A DNA stretch of 46,871 bases from JAZGAE01 sp036475545 (GTDB lineage: Bacteria > Pseudomonadota > Alphaproteobacteria > DATDPM01): contig JAZGAE010000092.1 in the NCBI GenBank assembly GCA_036475545.1, forward strand, positions 1 through 46,871, written 5' to 3'. The position numbers were made by a program, and so were the translations under genes. The notes beneath the pieces are model-generated. The model had not been told where the DNA came from. It ran no database searches and saw nothing but the letters and a program-made list of their open reading frames with translations. This document shows, in pieces, positions 1 through 8,153 of this stretch; positions within the stretch are counted from its first letter, which is position 1; each line of letters begins with the position of its first letter.

Positions 1-252
1 AACAACATCGGCAGCGTGCGCCAGGCCCAGGGCGACCTGGAGGGCGCGGCCAAGGCTTTCGAGCGGGCACTCGCCATCGACGAGAAGGCCTTCGGCCCCG
101 ACCATCCCAGCGTGGCGAGGGACGTCAACAACATCGGCAGCGTGCTCCAGGCCCAGGGCGACCTGGAGGGCGCGGCCAAGGCTTTCAAGCGGGCGCTGAG
201 AATCTTCGAGAGAGCCCTGGGGCCGGAGCACCCCAAGACGGTGGTCGTGCAC
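1..252 (+). repeat. Tandem 126-bp coding repeat (42-residue TPR unit)
   Basis: Units start at 1 and 127 with the same 18 bases, and positions 25-60 and 151-186 are identical over 36 bases. The second unit diverges towards its end. Near-identity of DNA as well as protein suggests recent duplication or repeat homogenisation. Confidence 0.85.
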
Positions 253-294
253 AAGAACCTTAATTGGCTGACGGACGAACAGGCGGCCAAGTAA
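1..294 (+). CDS. TPR-repeat protein, 3' end only (cut by window edge)
   Basis: The open frame runs in from the left edge, so only the C-terminal ~97 residues are present. The first GTG (position 16) lies inside a repeat and is not a believable start. The protein is built of 42-residue tetratricopeptide units of the kinesin-light-chain type (TPR_10/TPR_12), with the pattern GDLEGAAKAFERAL, then a GP(D/E)HP turn, then NNIGSVLQAQ. Such repeats form helical hairpins that bind other proteins, and the effector domain, if any, would lie upstream. The last unit is degenerate and is followed by NLNWLTDEQAAK and the stop. Two neighbouring units are almost identical at DNA level. Function cannot be assigned from this fragment. 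Confidence 0.85.
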   Translation, partial: NNIGSVRQAQGDLEGAAKAFERALAIDEKAFGPDHPSVARDVNNIGSVLQAQGDLEGAAKAFKRALRIFERALGPEHPKTVVVHKNLNWLTDEQAAK

Positions 295-392
295 AGAGGC
301 CGCGGCTTCTACGACTATTCCGGCGACGTGCCGGTGCCGACGCGCTAGCCGCGCCCGCACCATCCCCCGGGGCAAACGCCGCCAGCGTCGCG

Positions 393-1121
393 TCACCCTG
401 CCTTGCGCGCCAAGAGGGTGACGAGCCCCGCATCGTCCTCGTGGTCCAGGACAAAGCCGGCGTCCACCAGCCTCTCCTTCACCCAGCCAGGGTCGAGGCG
501 GAGCTTGCGGTAAAAGCTCTTCTTCAGGGTCCAGTCTTCGGCGTCGCGGACATGGATCAGGTCGTGGACCTTCACCGTGTCCGGCTCGTACTCGAGGAAG
601 CAGGTCATGATCGCATCGCCGCTTGCGCGCAGCAGAATGAACCGGTCCAGCCCCTCGAGCTCTTCGGTGAGGTCCCTGAAGGTGAGGACCAGACGGCCGC
701 CCGGGGCCAAACGCTCGCGGACGGCGGCGAACATGCGCTCCACGTCGGCCTTGCTCTCGAGATGGGGCAGCGTGTCCCCCATGCATACGGCGATATCCGT
801 GTCGGGCTCGGCAAGATCGGCCACGGCGCGGATGTCGCCACGCACGACCTCGATGGGGAGATCGCCCTTGCGGTTGCCAAGCTCGGCGAGAAGCTTCGCG
901 CTAAGATCGACCGCCCTTACCCGATAGCCGAGGCGCGCCAGCGCGACGGACTGAAACCCCGAGCCGCACCCCAGATCGATCGCCTTGGCGACTCCCGGAG
1001 TCGCTAGGCCGAGCCGCCCGAATAGGGCCTCCTGTTCCACCACCTTGGCCTCGAAGTCGCCGAACATCTCGGTGTAATGGTCGGCGAGCACGGTCTCGTA
1101 ATGGTCCGTCACGGTAGACAT
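393..1121 (-). CDS. Class I SAM-dependent methyltransferase
   Basis: A 242-residue protein with a Rossmann-type methyltransferase fold. Motif I is AIDLGCGSG at residues 47-55. An acidic residue follows at the end of strand 2 (RAVDLS), and the later strand reads LAPGGRLVLTF, as in Methyltransf_25/11 domains. It should transfer a methyl group from S-adenosylmethionine, but the substrate cannot be read from the sequence. The ATG at 1121 fits the start of the domain. It stands alone, in the same direction as the TlpA gene 127 bp upstream. The C-terminal ~90 residues (LEYEPDTVKVHDLIHVRD onwards) form a beta-rich extension often seen in small-molecule methyltransferases. Confidence 0.85.
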   Translation of the reverse strand: MSTVTDHYETVLADHYTEMFGDFEAKVVEQEALFGRLGLATPGVAKAIDLGCGSGFQSVALARLGYRVRAVDLSAKLLAELGNRKGDLPIEVVRGDIRAVADLAEPDTDIAVCMGDTLPHLESKADVERMFAAVRERLAPGGRLVLTFRDLTEELEGLDRFILLRASGDAIMTCFLEYEPDTVKVHDLIHVRDAEDWTLKKSFYRKLRLDPGWVKERLVDAGFVLDHEDDAGLVTLLARKAG

Positions 1122-1248
1122 GTCGGCTTAGTCTCCTGCGATCCGGTTCCGGCCATCCGATGGATGCGACCGGCCTCGATGAAACCCGGCTGCCACCAGC
1201 GGAGCTACTATTTGGAGCACCGTCCGGTCGGGGTCTCCGCCGCCCGAG

Positions 1249-1881
1249 CTAGCGCCGAGGCGCCGGCCCGTCTGCCCTCCGGCCGCCTTCGACCTCGCGG
1301 CGGACCAGCTCCGCGGCCTCCGCCGTATCCCACTCCGCCGCCCCCTGGAGGCGGCCCACCTCGCGGCCTTGGCGGTCGATCAGAAGCGTCGTTGGCAGGC
1401 CGCTGACGGCGAGGGCGCGCGAGGCCGCCATGCCAGCGTCGTAATAGATGGGCAGGCCGTCGAGGCCGTGGCGCTCGACGTAGGGGGCGACCACCCGGCT
1501 CCCTTCGCGGTCCTCGGAGACGGCGATCACGGTGAAGTCGTCGCCGCCGAGGCGTTGGTGAAGGCGTTTCAGGGACGGCGTCTCGCGCAGGCACGGCGCG
1601 CACCACGTGGCCCAGAAGTTCATCAGCACCACCCGGCCGCGGAAGGCGGACAGGTCAACCGCCGTGCCGTCGGCCCCGGCGAGCCGCACGTCGGCGAGCG
1701 GGCGCGGGCTCTCGTGCCGCTCGAAGGCGGAGAGCAAGGCCCCGGACACGGGCCCGGGCGGAGCGCTCGGCGCCGGGGCATCTTTCCTTGATTGCCGGTC
1801 AGATATCGCCACAATCGCGAGGGCGGCCGCCAGACCAAGGCCGGCGATGGCGGCGGCCGCGAATTTCCTGTTATGTTTCAA
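1249..1881 (-). CDS. tlpA: TlpA/ResA-like thiol:disulfide interchange protein
   Basis: A 210-residue membrane-anchored thioredoxin-fold protein. A hydrophobic segment at residues 7-26 should act as an uncleaved anchor or signal. The redox site is WCAPC at 93-97 and the cis-proline loop is GLPTT at 161-165. The family acts on the periplasmic side, reducing cysteine pairs in apocytochrome c or cytochrome oxidase subunits. It lies head-to-head with argH. The only start in frame downstream of an in-frame stop is TTG at 1881. An eight-residue ORF on the same strand (ATG at 1904) ends with a TGA that overlaps this TTG. The exact N-terminus is therefore less certain than the domain call. The C-terminus is arginine-rich. 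Confidence 0.85.
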   Translation of the reverse strand: MKHNRKFAAAAIAGLGLAAALAIVAISDRQSRKDAPAPSAPPGPVSGALLSAFERHESPRPLADVRLAGADGTAVDLSAFRGRVVLMNFWATWCAPCLRETPSLKRLHQRLGGDDFTVIAVSEDREGSRVVAPYVERHGLDGLPIYYDAGMAASRALAVSGLPTTLLIDRQGREVGRLQGAAEWDTAEAAELVRREVEGGRRADGPAPRR

Positions 1882-1910
1882 CGGTTCAGCCCGGTCTTGG
1901 TCATGAGCTC

Positions 1911-3320
1911 ATGAGCGCGAAGGACACGTCCAGCCCAGGCGGCACCGCCGCCCTGCGGGGCGGCCGGCTCGAGGCCGGCCCCGCCGAGGCGATGGCGAGG
2001 ATCAACCCTTCCATCGACTTCGACAAGAGGCTTTTCGCCCACGACATCGCCGGCTCCAAGGCGCATGCCGAGATGCTGGTGCGCCAGGGCATCATCTCGA
2101 AAGAGGACGGCGACGCCATCCTCTCGGGGCTCGAGACGATCCGCGGCGAGATCGAGAGCGGCGCGTTCACCTTCCGCCGCGCGCTCGAGGACATCCACAT
2201 GAACATCGAGGGCCGGCTCGAGGAACTGATCGGCGAGGCGGCGGGCCGGCTCCACACCGCCCGCTCGCGCAACGATCAGGTGGCCACCGATTTCAAGCTG
2301 TGGGTGCGGGACGCGCTCGACGAGCTCGACGGGTCGCTGAAGGCGCTGCAGGCGGCGCTCATCGACCAGGCGGAGCGCCACGCCGCCACGGTCATGCCCG
2401 GATTCACCCACCTGCAGACGGCCCAGCCGGTGACCTTCGGCCACCACCTGCTCGCCTATGTCGAGATGTTCGGCCGCGACCGCGACCGGGCGCGGGACTG
2501 CCGGCGCCGGCTCAACGAGTGCCCGCTGGGGGCGGCGGCGCTGGCCGGCACCTCGTTCCCCATCGACCGGGACTCGACCGCGGCCGCGCTCGGATTCGAG
2601 CGGCCCGCGGCCAACTCGCTCGACGCCGTCTCGGACCGGGACTTCGCGCTGGAATTCCTGGCGACGGCCGCGATCGCGGCGGCGCACCTCTCGCGGCTGG
2701 CGGAGGAGATCGTGTTGTGGTGCGGCGCGCCGTTCGGCTTCGTGCGGCTGTCGGACGCGTTTTCCACCGGCAGCTCGATCATGCCGCAGAAGCGCAACCC
2801 GGACGCGGCGGAGTTGGTGCGCGCCAAGGCGGGCCGCATCATCGGCGCGCTGACCACGCTTCTCGTTGCAATGAAAGGGCTGCCGCTCGCCTACTCCAAG
2901 GACCTGCAGGAGGACAAGGAGCCGACCTTCGATGCCGCGGAGACGCTGTCCGTGTGCCTCGCCGCCGCCACCGGCATGGTCCGCGACATGACGGCCGACG
3001 AGCCGGCGATGAAGGCCGCCGCGGGCGCCGACTATTCCACCGCCACGGACCTCGCCGACTGGCTGGTCCGGGTCCTCGGCCTCCCCTTCCGCCGGGCCCA
3101 CGAGATCACCGGCAGGATCGTGACGCTCGCGGAGGACAAGGGCTGCGCCCTCGACGAGTTGAGGCTCAAGGACATGCAGGCCGTGGAGCCGGGGATCACC
3201 GAGGACGCGTTCGCCGTCCTCGGGGTCGAGAATTCGGTGAGGAGCCGCGCCAGTCTCGGCGGAACCGCCCCTGAGAACGTGCGCCGGGCGGCGGCGGCGG
3301 CGCGGGAGCGTTTCCTGTGA
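1911..3320 (+). CDS. argH: Argininosuccinate lyase
   Basis: Splits argininosuccinate into arginine and fumarate, the last step of arginine synthesis, in the cytoplasm as a homotetramer. With the ATG at 1911 the protein is 469 residues, close to the usual ~460. The fumarase/aspartase superfamily signature GSSIMPQKRNP lies near residues 287-297 and carries the catalytic serine. HTARSRNDQ and the TGFTHLQ-like GFTHLQTAQP segment are also present. An in-frame extension to 1788 exists but would run through the divergent tlpA gene and adds non-family sequence. The stop overlaps the GTG of the next small lipoprotein gene (GTGA), so the two are probably translationally coupled. It starts an argH-lptM-lysA-TIGR02302 unit. 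Confidence 0.97.
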   Translation: MSAKDTSSPGGTAALRGGRLEAGPAEAMARINPSIDFDKRLFAHDIAGSKAHAEMLVRQGIISKEDGDAILSGLETIRGEIESGAFTFRRALEDIHMNIEGRLEELIGEAAGRLHTARSRNDQVATDFKLWVRDALDELDGSLKALQAALIDQAERHAATVMPGFTHLQTAQPVTFGHHLLAYVEMFGRDRDRARDCRRRLNECPLGAAALAGTSFPIDRDSTAAALGFERPAANSLDAVSDRDFALEFLATAAIAAAHLSRLAEEIVLWCGAPFGFVRLSDAFSTGSSIMPQKRNPDAAELVRAKAGRIIGALTTLLVAMKGLPLAYSKDLQEDKEPTFDAAETLSVCLAAATGMVRDMTADEPAMKAAAGADYSTATDLADWLVRVLGLPFRRAHEITGRIVTLAEDKGCALDELRLKDMQAVEPGITEDAFAVLGVENSVRSRASLGGTAPENVRRAAAAARERFL

Positions 3321-3481
3321 TCGAGTCGCTCGCCAGACCTTCGGCCCTGCTTCGCGCCGCCGCCGCGCTTCTGCTCGCCGCAGTCCTCGCCGCATCGCTC
3401 GCCACTTGCGGCAAGAAGGCGTCCCCGAAGCCGCCGGAGGACGAAAAGAGCGAGTATCCGAGGACGTACCCCAGGGAATGA
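3317..3481 (+). CDS. lptM: LptM-like small lipoprotein (54 aa)
   Basis: A short gene starting at a GTG that overlaps the argH stop. It encodes a hydrophobic signal segment (residues 11-28), a lipobox ending LATC with the acylated Cys at 31, and the tail CGKKASP then SEYPRTYPRE. The CG-K-x-SP start of the mature part, the proline richness and the argH-lysA position match the LptM/YifL family. That family has been linked to oxidative maturation of the LptD-LptE outer-membrane LPS translocon in enterobacteria. The same role here is inference from family and position. Only 55 bp separate it from lysA. Confidence 0.82.
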   Translation: MIESLARPSALLRAAAALLLAAVLAASLATCGKKASPKPPEDEKSEYPRTYPRE

Positions 3482-3536
3482 GGCGAGACGTGAACGAGGC
3501 GCGCGGCGAACGGCACCCGAGCGAGTTGAGGCCGGC

Positions 3537-4832
3537 GTGAGCGAGTTCGCGTACCGGGACGGGATCTTGTGCGCCGAGGAGGTGCCGCTGACGCGCATCG
3601 CCGAGGCCGTCGGCACGCCCTTCTATTGCTACTCGACGCAAGCGCTGACCCGCCGTTACGGCGCCTTCGCCGAGGCCTTCCGTGGGCTCGAGGCGACGGT
3701 CTGCTTCGCGCTCAAGGCGAACTCGAACCTGGCCGTGGTGCGCACCCTCGCCGCCCTCGGCGCGGGCGCCGACGTGGTCTCGGGCGGCGAGCTCAGGCAG
3801 GCGCTCGCCGCCGGCGTCCCGCCGGCCAAGATCGTCTTCTCCGGGGTCGGCAAGATGGACGCCGAGATCCGGGCCGCGCTCGAGGCCGGGATCCTTCAGA
3901 TCAACGTCGAGTCCGTGGCCGAGCTGGCCGAGGTCGACGCCATCGCGGCAAGCTTGGGGCTCCGCGCGCCGGTGGCGCTCCGCATCAACCCGGACGTCGA
4001 CGCCAACACCCACGCCAAGATCGCCACCGGCAAGTCGGAGAACAAGTTCGGGATCGACCTGGGCCACGCCGGCGAGGCGTTCGCCCGCGCCGCCGCCCTC
4101 GCCAACATCGAGCTCACCGGCATCGCCGTCCACATCGGCTCGCAGCTCACCGAGCTTCGGCCCTTCCGATCCGCGTTCGGGCGCGTCGCGGGCCTGGTCG
4201 CCGCCTTGCGCGACGACGGCATCGAGATCCGCCGCCTCGACCTCGGCGGCGGCCTCGGCATCGCGTATGAGCGCGAAACCCCGCCCGAGCCGGCGGAGTA
4301 CGCCGCCATGGTCGCGGAGGTTTTCGGCGCGCTCGGGTGCGAGCTCATCCTCGAGCCGGGCCGCTGCCTGGTGGGAAGCGCCGGCGTCCTGGTCACCCGG
4401 GTCGTCCGCGTCAAGGAGGGCATCAGCCACCGGTTCGTCGTCGTCGACGCCGGCATGAACGATCTCCTGCGGCCCGCGCTCTACGACGCCTATCACGGCA
4501 TCGAGCCGGTGGCGGAGCCGGCGCCGGAGGCGGCGCTGACGCCCGCCGAGGTGGTGGGGCCGGTGTGCGAGACCGCCGACACCTTCGCCAGTGAACGGCC
4601 CTTGCCCCCGCTCGCGCCGGGCGAGCTGCTCGCCGTCGAGTCCGCCGGAGCCTACGGCGCGGTGATGGCCTCCAGTTACAACACGCGGCCGCCCGCGCCG
4701 GAGGTGATGGTGCGGGGAGCCGAGTTCGCCGTGATCCGCCCGCGGGCGAGCCTGGAGGACCTGCTTGCCCGCGACCGCCTGCCCGACTGGCTCGCCGGCG
4801 AGGAGGCGGCGGTCCGGCTGAGGAAGGCCTGA
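3537..4832 (+). CDS. lysA: Diaminopimelate decarboxylase
   Basis: Decarboxylates meso-diaminopimelate to L-lysine, the last step of lysine synthesis, using pyridoxal phosphate in an alanine-racemase-type barrel. The 431-residue length is normal. The PLP lysine is K60 in CFALKANSN. HIGSQ is at 199-203, the phosphate-binding glycine loop GGGLG at 237-241, EPGR at 273-276, and the catalytic cysteine C344 lies in CETAD. The GTG start at 3537 gives the expected N-terminus. The gene follows the LptM-like gene and precedes the TIGR02302 gene by 8 bp, as in many alphaproteobacteria. Confidence 0.97.
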   Translation: MSEFAYRDGILCAEEVPLTRIAEAVGTPFYCYSTQALTRRYGAFAEAFRGLEATVCFALKANSNLAVVRTLAALGAGADVVSGGELRQALAAGVPPAKIVFSGVGKMDAEIRAALEAGILQINVESVAELAEVDAIAASLGLRAPVALRINPDVDANTHAKIATGKSENKFGIDLGHAGEAFARAAALANIELTGIAVHIGSQLTELRPFRSAFGRVAGLVAALRDDGIEIRRLDLGGGLGIAYERETPPEPAEYAAMVAEVFGALGCELILEPGRCLVGSAGVLVTRVVRVKEGISHRFVVVDAGMNDLLRPALYDAYHGIEPVAEPAPEAALTPAEVVGPVCETADTFASERPLPPLAPGELLAVESAGAYGAVMASSYNTRPPAPEVMVRGAEFAVIRPRASLEDLLARDRLPDWLAGEEAAVRLRKA

Positions 4833-4840
4833 GGCACGCG

Positions 4841-7318
4841 ATGGAGGCAAAGGAGCAGCGCTGGCACGGGGCCGGCCCCGAGCTTGGGTCGTACGTGAGC
4901 CGGCGCCTTCGGCTGGCCCGCGCCGCGCTCCTTTGGGAGCAGGCATGGCCGGCGCTCTGGCCTGCCGTCTTCATCGCCGGCGTGGCTCTGGCGTTGGCGC
5001 TCTTCGATCTCTTGCCTAGGCTTCCGGGCTGGCTCCACGGGCTCGTGCTCGCCGGCTTCGCGGCCGCATTCGCCGCCGCCGTGTGGCACGGGGCGCGGCG
5101 TCTTCGCCTGCCGGACGTCGCCGCCGCCCGGCGCCGCCTGGAACGCGCAAGCGGGCTCGCCCACAGGCCCTTGACCGTGGCGGTCGACCGCCTCGCGATA
5201 GGCCAGGGCGACCCCGCGGCGCTCGCCCTGTGGCGAGCGCACCGGGAGCGCATGCTGGCGGCCCTCAAGCGCCTCAAGGTGGGCATCCCGGCGGCCGGGC
5301 TCGCCCGGCGCGACCCCTGGGGGGTGCGCGCGATCCTTGCGCTTGCGCTGATCCTGGCGGTGGTCGACGCCGGCGGCGAGGCGCCGCGCCGGCTGGCCGA
5401 CGCGCTGAGCCCGAAGCTCGCGGGCCTGGGCGGGCCTGCGGCGGCGCTCAGCATCTGGATCGCGCCGCCCGAGTATACCGGCGTCGCGCCGATAGTCCTC
5501 GAACCGGGGCAAGCGGCGACCGACAGCAGCACCGCCGTCGTTGCGGCCGCGGCCATCTCCGTTCCGGCGGGCAGCACCCTCCTCGCCCGGGTCAGCGGGG
5601 GGCGCGGCGTGCCGAGCCTGACGGTAGGCGACGAGGTGATCGCCTTCTCCGCCGTGGAAGACCACAGCTACACGGCCAGCGCCGAGATTGCGGCGAGCGG
5701 GCTCATCGCCGTCTCGCAAGATCATGTGGCCCTTGGCGCCTGGCGCGTCGCGGTGGTCGCCGACGCGCCGCCCAGCGCCGACTTCGCCCGCCCGCCGTCC
5801 GCCACCGACCGGGCGGCGCTGCGCCTCGATGCGCGCGCGCGGGACGACTACGGGGTCGCGGAGCTGAGCGCGGTGATCCACCGTCCCGGCGGCGGCGGGG
5901 AGTCCGGCGCGGATGAAGGCTTCGAGATCGCGCTGCCGCTTCCCGGCAGCGCGCCCAGAGAGGTCGAGAACACCAGCTATCACGATCTGACCGCGCACCC
6001 GTGGGCGGGGCTGGAGGTGGTGGTGTGGCTGGAGGCCAGGGATGCGATCGGGCAGGCCGGCCGCAGCGAAGCGCTGGCCGCGACCTTGCCGGAGCGCGTC
6101 TTCCGCCATCCGGTGGCGCGGGCCATCGTCGCCGAGCGCAAGCGCCTCAGCGAGAACCCAGGGGGGCGCAGGAAAGTGGCGCGGGCGCTTTCGGCGATCG
6201 CCGACGAGCCGGCGCGCTATGGACACGATACGGTCGTGTTCCTAGCGCTCAAGATGGCGCGGACGCGCCTCCTGCTCGACCCCGAGAAAGAGGCCGTCGC
6301 CGAGGTCCAGAGGCTGCTGTGGGACACGGCGCTGAGGATCGAGGACGGCGACCTCTCATTGGCCCAGCGCGAACTCAGGGAGATCGAGCGGGCCTTGCTC
6401 GAGGCCCTGGCCGAGGGCACGGATCGGGCGGAGATCGAGCGGCTCATGGACGAGTTCGAGGCGGCGATGAACCGATACCTGGACGCCCTTACGCAGGGCG
6501 CCGAGGAAGGTCCGGCCGCCCCCGAGCAGCTTGCGCTCGTCGATCCCTCCGCCGAGGTCGTCGACCGCGGCGACCTGCTCGGGCTTCTGGAACGGGCCCG
6601 GGAGCTGGCAAGGACCGGGGACTTGGACGCCGCCCGCGAACTGTTGTCCCGGCTTCAGGACGTTCTCGAGAACATGCATGTCGCCAGCGCCGGCGCCGAA
6701 GGCGCCCAGGCGCTGGAGGCGATGGAGGGGCTGCGGGACCTCGTCGAGCGCCAACAGGAGCTGCTCGACCGCACCTTCCGCCGCGCCCGCCCGCGGCCTC
6801 CGCCGCGGCCCGGCCAGCCGGCGCAACCCCGCGATCCCGAGGCCAACGCCCGCGACGCCGCGGCGCAGGAGGCGCTCCGCCGCGACCTCGGCGACATGAT
6901 GCTGGAACTGGGCGAGATGCTGGGCCGTATTCCCGGGCCGCTGGGGCGGGCGGAGCGCGCCATGCGCGAGGCCGCCGAGGCGCTGACACAGGGGGAGCCG
7001 GGCCAGGCGGTGGACCCGCAGACGAGGGCCCTGGACGAGCTGCGCCAGGGCGCCCAGGCGGCCGCCGAAGCGCTCATGCAACAGCTGCAGCAGGCCGGAG
7101 TGGGCCTGCCCAGTCCCGGCAGGGGACAAAGGCGCGACCCCCTCGGCCGCCGGCTTCCCGGCGAGGACGGGTGGCAGATGGGAACCGTCCGCATTCCGGA
7201 CGAGATGGAGCTCCGCAGGGCGCGGGAGATCCTCGAGGAGTTGCGCCGCCGCGCCGGGGAACCGCACCGGCCCCCGCTCGAGCAAGACTACATCGAGAGG
7301 CTGCTGCCCGAGTTCTAG
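4841..7318 (+). CDS. TIGR02302 / DUF4175 family membrane protein
   Basis: An 825-residue protein of a conserved alphaproteobacterial family with no established function. Hydrophobic segments at about 37-57, 64-83 and 162-176 place the N-terminus in the inner membrane. A long hydrophilic part follows, with a beta-rich region at ~190-400 and a helical, glutamate/arginine-rich, probably coiled-coil region at ~430-660. Next comes a proline/arginine-rich linker (RPRPPPRPGQPAQP) and a helical C-terminus ending in IERLLPEF. Start ATG at 4841 is 8 bp after the lysA stop, so it is probably cotranscribed. The large extracytoplasmic domain next to envelope genes suggests a cell-envelope role, but that is only inference. 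Confidence 0.9.
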   Translation: MEAKEQRWHGAGPELGSYVSRRLRLARAALLWEQAWPALWPAVFIAGVALALALFDLLPRLPGWLHGLVLAGFAAAFAAAVWHGARRLRLPDVAAARRRLERASGLAHRPLTVAVDRLAIGQGDPAALALWRAHRERMLAALKRLKVGIPAAGLARRDPWGVRAILALALILAVVDAGGEAPRRLADALSPKLAGLGGPAAALSIWIAPPEYTGVAPIVLEPGQAATDSSTAVVAAAAISVPAGSTLLARVSGGRGVPSLTVGDEVIAFSAVEDHSYTASAEIAASGLIAVSQDHVALGAWRVAVVADAPPSADFARPPSATDRAALRLDARARDDYGVAELSAVIHRPGGGGESGADEGFEIALPLPGSAPREVENTSYHDLTAHPWAGLEVVVWLEARDAIGQAGRSEALAATLPERVFRHPVARAIVAERKRLSENPGGRRKVARALSAIADEPARYGHDTVVFLALKMARTRLLLDPEKEAVAEVQRLLWDTALRIEDGDLSLAQRELREIERALLEALAEGTDRAEIERLMDEFEAAMNRYLDALTQGAEEGPAAPEQLALVDPSAEVVDRGDLLGLLERARELARTGDLDAARELLSRLQDVLENMHVASAGAEGAQALEAMEGLRDLVERQQELLDRTFRRARPRPPPRPGQPAQPRDPEANARDAAAQEALRRDLGDMMLELGEMLGRIPGPLGRAERAMREAAEALTQGEPGQAVDPQTRALDELRQGAQAAAEALMQQLQQAGVGLPSPGRGQRRDPLGRRLPGEDGWQMGTVRIPDEMELRRAREILEELRRRAGEPHRPPLEQDYIERLLPEF

Positions 7319-7357
7319 AGCATAATCCGGTCAGGTGGAATCGGCGGACGGCGCGGG

Positions 7358-7750
7358 CTAAGCGGCCCCGTTGCCAGGCCGCGCCGGCCTGTCGGCCAGG
7401 ACCTCGTGCACCGCCCGGCAGATTTGATCGAGGGTGAACGGCTTCGAGATGACCCGGTGGATGAGCGCGTCGAGATTGTGGGCGCGCTGGCGCTCCGAGG
7501 CGTAGCCGGTCATCAGCAGGATCCGCGTGTCTGGGTATTCCTTGGTGACCTTGAGGGCGAGCGCGATGCCGTCGAGGCCAGGCATGACGATGTCGGTGAG
7601 CAGCAGGTCGAAGGACTTTCCGCCAGCCAAAATCTCCAGGCCTTCCAGGCCGTCGTCGGCGACGGTGACCTCATGGCCTTCGTGGTTGAGCGCGCGACTT
7701 ACGAATTCGCGAACCGCGGAGATGTCTTCCACCACCAGGATTCGTGCCAT
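7358..7750 (-). CDS. cpdR: CpdR-type single-domain response regulator
   Basis: A 130-residue receiver domain with no output domain. Acidic pocket E8/D9, phosphoacceptor D53 in LLLTDIVMPG, T81 in LLMTGYA and K103 in ISKPFTL are all present. The stretch HNLDALIHRVISKPFTL is characteristic of CpdR. In Caulobacter CpdR is dephosphorylated by the CckA-ChpT relay and then primes ClpXP to degrade cell-cycle proteins such as PdeA and, indirectly, CtrA. The same role here is inferred from sequence likeness. Start ATG at 7750. It converges on the TIGR02302 gene with a 39-bp gap and has a 400-bp upstream region to itself. Confidence 0.88.
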   Translation of the reverse strand: MARILVVEDISAVREFVSRALNHEGHEVTVADDGLEGLEILAGGKSFDLLLTDIVMPGLDGIALALKVTKEYPDTRILLMTGYASERQRAHNLDALIHRVISKPFTLDQICRAVHEVLADRPARPGNGAA

Positions 7751-8153
7751 GACCGACCTGACCTCCCAATCGACCCGGCTCCCTCGGCCCGTGCACCAGA
7801 GAGCCGGCCAACAAATGCCGACCGACTTACAGTTAGAAATCGATAAGCTGTTGCGCCTCTGAAGGTGCGATATGCGTGAAAAACGTCATGTAACCGTCCA
7901 ACTCTAGATATGCATTTGCCGCTTAAGTCGTATTTTGCTTCGTAACAGCGACAGAGTTAGAAGGGCTTGGCGGCGGACGAATGCGACCTTTTCCGAGTAT
8001 TAGGCGCCGGAAGCCCCTCTTGCTGCCGCTGTCCGGACAGACCGGATAGATCATAGGGGGTGATCGTTGAGAAAAAGCTAACCGTCGAGGGCAGTGGGGC
8101 GCTGAAGGCAGGGGCGCGCCGCACCCGTGGCGGTGGCGCGTCGGAGCCCGAGC
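7751..8153. other. Non-coding gap upstream of cpdR
   Basis: A 403-bp gap holding the upstream region of cpdR and the downstream end of the zinc-ribbon gene. It contains an AT-richer stretch at about 7840-7945, a perfect 12-base palindrome (CTGTCCGGACAG, 8029-8040), and a GATCA-N7-TGATC dyad (8049-8065). No ORF with convincing codon use, no convincing sigma-70 promoter pair and no RNA gene were recognised. Confidence 0.5.

Noticed and set aside
1878..4946. A 1022-codon open frame on the minus strand across argH, lptM and lysA
   Set aside because: It is antisense to clearly recognised enzymes, is low-complexity in Arg/Gly/Ala, and has no domain; it results from high third-position GC.
8029..8065. 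Terminator or attachment site at the 12-base palindrome near the end of the zinc-ribbon gene
   Set aside because: The palindrome has no loop and no T-run on either strand, and no integrase or repeat partner was found.
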